Part shown: positions 38,250-40,508 of the stretch, piece by piece
How positions within the stretch are numbered: position 1 is the first letter of the stretch
Layout: every line of letters starts with the position of its first letter
DNA from: Clostridia bacterium
GTDB taxonomy: Bacteria > Bacillota_A > Clostridia > Christensenellales > Aristaeellaceae
Assembly: GCA_017530275.1 (NCBI GenBank)
Contig: JAFXMP010000147.1
Span: 1 to 40,508, forward strand
Reading direction: 5' to 3'
DNA: 40,508 nt
Made by a program: the position numbers and the translations under genes
The notes under the pieces: generated by a model
What the model was told of the DNA's origin: nothing
Databases searched by the model: none
What the model saw: only the letters and a program-made list of their open reading frames with translations

Positions 38250-38307
38250 GGCGGGGGGATCACCTGGGCCAGCTTCCCGGCGGGGGGATCACCTGGGCCA
38301 GCTTCCC
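38250..38307. repeat. Two exact 29-bp tandem repeats
   Basis: The unit begins GGCGGGGGGATCACCTGGG and ends CAGCTTCCC; copies abut at 38278/38279, and a third partial copy (GGCGGAGGATGG) follows. Confidence 0.9.
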
Positions 38308-38315
38308 GGCGGAGG

Positions 38316-38492
38316 ATGGCCGCCGCGGCGGGGTGGATCGTGGCGGCGCTGCTGCTGGGCTTCCTCTGCCCGGCGGCCAGGGCGGCGGTTTTCCCCCTAT
38401 TGCGCGCGATATGGGGAAAGGGGAAGGACTGGAAAGCAAGGCGGCGCAAGGCTTCCAGGGGGATCATCGACGGCGGGAGAAAATTTTTTTGA
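38316..38492 (+). CDS. Small signal-peptide/membrane ORF (weak candidate)
   Basis: 58 residues, MAAAAGWIVAALLLGFLCPA followed by a basic C-terminal half. The hydrophobic N-terminus is protein-like, but the GGAGG lies directly against the ATG, the region is extremely GC-rich and overlapping frames are open too. Treat as uncertain. Confidence 0.25.
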   Translation: MAAAAGWIVAALLLGFLCPAARAAVFPLLRAIWGKGKDWKARRRKASRGIIDGGRKFF

Positions 38493-38512
38493 AAAAAAAG
38501 TGAAAAAGGGGG

Positions 38513-38555
38513 TTGACAGGTCCAACCGACGGCGCTATACTGTGGGCGTCGGTTG
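38513..38555 (+). promoter_or_regulatory. Strong promoter with operator palindrome
   Basis: TTGACA (38513-38518), 17-bp spacer, TATACT (38536-38541). The 9-bp inverted repeat CAACCGACG / CGTCGGTTG (38523-38531 and 38547-38555) brackets the -10, a classic repressor operator position. Drives the J-domain cassette. Confidence 0.85.
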
Positions 38556-38611
38556 AACCGACACACCAACGCCAGCCAACACCAAACAACGAAAACAGGG
38601 AGGTAAAAACT

Positions 38612-39121
38612 ATGATGAACACCAGCAAGCGCCCCGTGACCGTATTCTTCCAGGATTGCCAGACCATGGATCAGCTGAAAGCTGAATATAAGCGGCTGGC
38701 GAAGAAGTATCACCCCGACCTGGGCGGCGACGAAAAGACCATGATCCAGGTCAATAACGACTATGACGCCCTTTCCGCCTGGCTTCCCAAGGTAAACGCC
38801 CAGGGCGAAACCTACCAGCCCAGGGAACGCGAATGTCCCGCCGCTTTCCGTGCCGCCGTCATGGCCGTTATCACCCTGCAAGGGATCATGATCGAGCTGT
38901 GCGGGGAATGGCTGTGGATCACCGGCGAAACCCGCCAGCACAAGGACGCCCTGAAAGCCGCCGGTTATAGGTTCAGCGGCAACAAACAAGCATGGTACTG
39001 GCACGAAGAAGGATACCGGAAGATGGGCAAAAAGAAGTTTTCCCTTGACGAAATCCGCGGGATGTATGGAAGCCAGCGCGTGACCATGGCAGACCGGGAA
39101 GAACTTCCCGCCGCGGTGTAA
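38612..39121 (+). CDS. J-domain protein
   Basis: 169 residues; GGGAGG lies 8 nt before the ATG. The N-terminus TMDQLKAEYKRLAKKYHPDL with HPD at 34-36 is a J-domain, which stimulates DnaK-type ATPases. The C-terminal 70 residues (MIELCGEWLWITGETRQHKD, then ALKAAGYRFSGNKQAWYWHE) are a small domain known in other Bacillota J-proteins and resembling part of the next gene. It is first in the cassette behind the regulated promoter. Probably part of host or a second mobile element. Confidence 0.8.
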   Translation: MMNTSKRPVTVFFQDCQTMDQLKAEYKRLAKKYHPDLGGDEKTMIQVNNDYDALSAWLPKVNAQGETYQPRERECPAAFRAAVMAVITLQGIMIELCGEWLWITGETRQHKDALKAAGYRFSGNKQAWYWHEEGYRKMGKKKFSLDEIRGMYGSQRVTMADREELPAAV

Positions 39122-39314
39122 CCCCACAGCGCCCGCCGCAAGGCGGGCTGAGGGCGAAGCGATCCAAGGGATCGCCGCCCGAAACCCGCGCTTCCCGCAA
39201 GGGAAAAGCGCGGGGCGTGATCCGCCTGATGATGCCCAGGGTGGCCCCCTGGGCGAAACGCTGAAAGCGTCGCGGATAGCCGCCAACACCACAAAAACGA
39301 AGGGAGAAAGAACC
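39122..39314 (+). other. Structured intergenic spacer in the cassette
   Basis: Holds a hairpin (39185-39214, CCCGCGCTTCCC/GGGAAAAGCGCGGG) nearly identical to the one at 31007-31035 in the prophage RNA array, and other GC stems. It ends with the CCAACACCACAAAAACGAAG leader that precedes each cassette gene. Confidence 0.6.
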
Positions 39315-39896
39315 ATGGAAAACAGCAACGCCGCCCCCGTATTCACCCCGCACAGCATGACCACCCCCGCCGGTGAAACCTTCGCTTGCACCTGGCACCA
39401 GTACGCCGGGAGCGTGATTGCAGAGATCGCCCTGCCGGATGGGAAAACCGCCAGCGTCACCATTGACCGGGAAAACCCCCATTTCATCCCGGCGCTGTGC
39501 GCCGCCCAGGAAGCGGAACGGATCGCCCAGGCGGAAGCCGCCGCGGAAAAGGAACGCCGCCGGGAAGAACGGAGAGCCCTTCGCGCTGCTGATCCTGATA
39601 AACAGGCGCATGGCCCTATCCCGGAAAAAACCTGGATCGGTACGAAAATCACGGGCCTGGGCTATACCATCGAATTTTCCGCCACCTATGACCGCACGAT
39701 GATCATTTTTGACAGCATCCCCACCGACGCCGCGCGGGCCATTGTCAAGGAAGCCGGATTCTTCTATGCTCCGTCCCTGGGGGCCTGGGTAAAGGGCCTG
39801 AACTGGAAAGCCTACCGCGCCGCGCTGAAAGTGCAGGAAGCGTTCACCAGGGCGAAGGAAAGCCCCTGCCAGCCGAAACGCCGCCGGGCCGCGTAA
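39315..39896 (+). CDS. Uncharacterised cassette protein with Ala/Arg-rich coiled coil
   Basis: 193 residues; AGGGAG precedes the ATG. An N-terminal part of about 65 residues (ASVTIDRENPHFIPALCAAQ) leads to an Ala/Glu/Arg-rich helix (AQAEAAAEKERRREERRALR). A C-terminal domain follows, DAARAIVKEAGFFYAPSLGA with WVKGLNWKAYRAALK. That last part resembles the 'AAGYRFSGNKQAWYW' element of the neighbouring J-domain protein. Function unknown. Confidence 0.7.
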   Translation: MENSNAAPVFTPHSMTTPAGETFACTWHQYAGSVIAEIALPDGKTASVTIDRENPHFIPALCAAQEAERIAQAEAAAEKERRREERRALRAADPDKQAHGPIPEKTWIGTKITGLGYTIEFSATYDRTMIIFDSIPTDAARAIVKEAGFFYAPSLGAWVKGLNWKAYRAALKVQEAFTRAKESPCQPKRRRAA

Positions 39897-40010
39897 ACGC
39901 CCGGAAAACATTCCGCCTGACGATGGGCCGCCGGTCACGGCCCGAAACGGCCCCCGCGGGGCCGTCGCGGAAAACCGCCAACACCACAAAAAACGAAGGG
40001 AGAAAGAACC

Positions 40011-40376
40011 ATGAAAATCCGCGTGATTCCCGTTTCCGTTTACCGCTTCCCCCTGGGCGATTGCACCAATAACGGCGTTTCAAAGTTTTTTGATAAGCTG
40101 TTGATCGCCTGCCCCGACGGCCCCGATTCCTTTGATTCGGATGTATGCACCCCTGTAAACTTCTGCATGATCGAACGCCGCCGCCTGCATCATGTTTTCA
40201 ATCCTTCCAGCGATTCCGAATATTTGACCGTTGTCCCTGCCGCCGTCAACGATCAGGGGCAGACTGTAAAGCGTCCGGGCTGGTGGATGAACGGCGGGAA
40301 CATTGCCGCCACGTCTGACAGCCGCTTTAGGAATATGAGCGACTATCCTTTGTGCATCCATGACCGGCGGGAATAA
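40011..40376 (+). CDS. Uncharacterised cassette protein
   Basis: 121 residues beginning MKIRVIPVSVYRFPLGDCTN. It has an alpha/beta-looking text with FFDKLLIACPDGPDSF and PGWWMNGGNIAATSDSRF. AGGGAG and the shared leader precede the ATG. A second gene starting with the same first six codons begins 479 bp downstream, so this is a tandem family. No known family. Confidence 0.7.
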   Translation: MKIRVIPVSVYRFPLGDCTNNGVSKFFDKLLIACPDGPDSFDSDVCTPVNFCMIERRRLHHVFNPSSDSEYLTVVPAAVNDQGQTVKRPGWWMNGGNIAATSDSRFRNMSDYPLCIHDRRE

Positions 40377-40489
40377 CGCCGGGCCATCCTTCCGCCTGAC
40401 GATGGGCCGCCGGTCACGGCCCGAAACGGCCCCCGCGGGGCCGTCGCGGAAAACCGCCAACACCACAAAAAACGAAGGGAGAAAGAACC

Positions 40490-40508
40490 ATGAAAATCCG
40501 CGTGATTC
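40490..40508 (+). CDS. Second copy of the MKIRVI cassette gene (partial)
   Basis: Only MKIRVI is visible before the window ends. Leader, ribosome site and first 19 coding bases are identical to those of the gene at 40011. Confidence 0.6.

Larger units (their letters stand above)
37573..38511. other. Non-coding stretch right of the prophage
   Basis: About 0.9 kb without a convincing gene. It holds a bidirectional hairpin (GCGCGGGA/TCCCGCGC, 37733-37758, then TGTTTTC), an AT-rich segment (37860-37910), a cluster of G-tract motifs (37998-38148), two exact 29-bp tandem repeats (38250-38278 and 38279-38307) and a weak small-ORF candidate. Confidence 0.6.
39911..40508 (+). repeat. 119-bp or longer exact direct repeat in the cassette
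   Basis: Bases 39911-40029 are identical to 40390-40508 (offset 479), covering a strong CGGCCCC/GGGGCCG hairpin, the leader and the start of the gene. The right copy is cut by the window end. Confidence 0.95.

Noticed and set aside
38222..38503. 93-codon plus-strand frame MAARVTASRRRGDHL
   Set aside because: Low-complexity Gly/Arg text created by the 29-bp GC-rich tandem repeats; weak ribosome site.
38177..39652. 491- and 338-codon minus-strand frames over the J-domain cassette
   Set aside because: They are GC-rich shadows of the plus-strand genes, which have ribosome sites, a promoter and recognisable domains.

Overview
The window is most of an integrated myovirus-type prophage and a few kilobases of flanking DNA. 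The GC-rich genome, AGGAGG-type ribosome sites, clostridial-style integrase (PYSCRHT box) and tRNA-Ser attachment site suggest a gut-type Bacillota (Clostridia) host; this is inference. The standard genetic code applies, since many genes end in TGA.

Layout. Positions 1-20,740 (minus strand) are the late operon, read right to left: gpZ-like protein, small and large (GpA) terminase, gpW-like joiner, portal, ClpP-type protease with a nested scaffold, decoration protein, E-type major capsid protein, connector proteins, tail sheath, tail tube, tail chaperones made by a -1 frameshift, gpD-like hub, tape measure, gpX, a gpU-like candidate, gp25, baseplate J and the start of tail protein I. Fibres, lysis genes and the other prophage end lie left of the window. 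Positions 20,880-21,027 hold the late control region: paired 9-bp repeats, a palindrome, an extended -10 and a leader terminator.

Positions 21,026-30,826 (minus) are the early/middle operon: a probable late activator, Dam-type methylase, radical-SAM-like DUF5131 protein, SSB, a replication initiator with six 12-bp iterons inside its gene, a MazG-like pyrophosphohydrolase, several zinc-ribbon proteins, and ORF6C, DUF3102 and DUF551 proteins. Positions 30,884-33,062 are an RNA array on the same strand: four canonical tRNAs with encoded CCA (Gln-TTG, Phe-GAA, Thr-TGT, Gly-TCC) interleaved with four tRNA-like elements that keep an acceptor stem and T-arm but are otherwise abnormal. One is 63 nt and lacks a D-arm; one is 132 nt with a tmRNA-like layout. 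Many units are preceded by a conserved 20-bp hairpin.

Positions 33,077-34,951 (minus) hold the first early genes, including a Cro-like gene interrupted by TGA. A mirror-symmetric promoter/operator region (34,967-35,057) separates them from the plus-strand lysogeny genes: repressor, an exported probable lysogenic-conversion protein and the integrase. The right attachment site is a 3' fragment of tRNA-Ser(GCT) at 37,474-37,536. Beyond it is host or second-element DNA: about 1 kb with G-tract and 29-bp repeats, then a strong promoter with an operator palindrome driving a J-domain gene and a repeat-linked cassette of uncharacterised genes that runs off the right edge.
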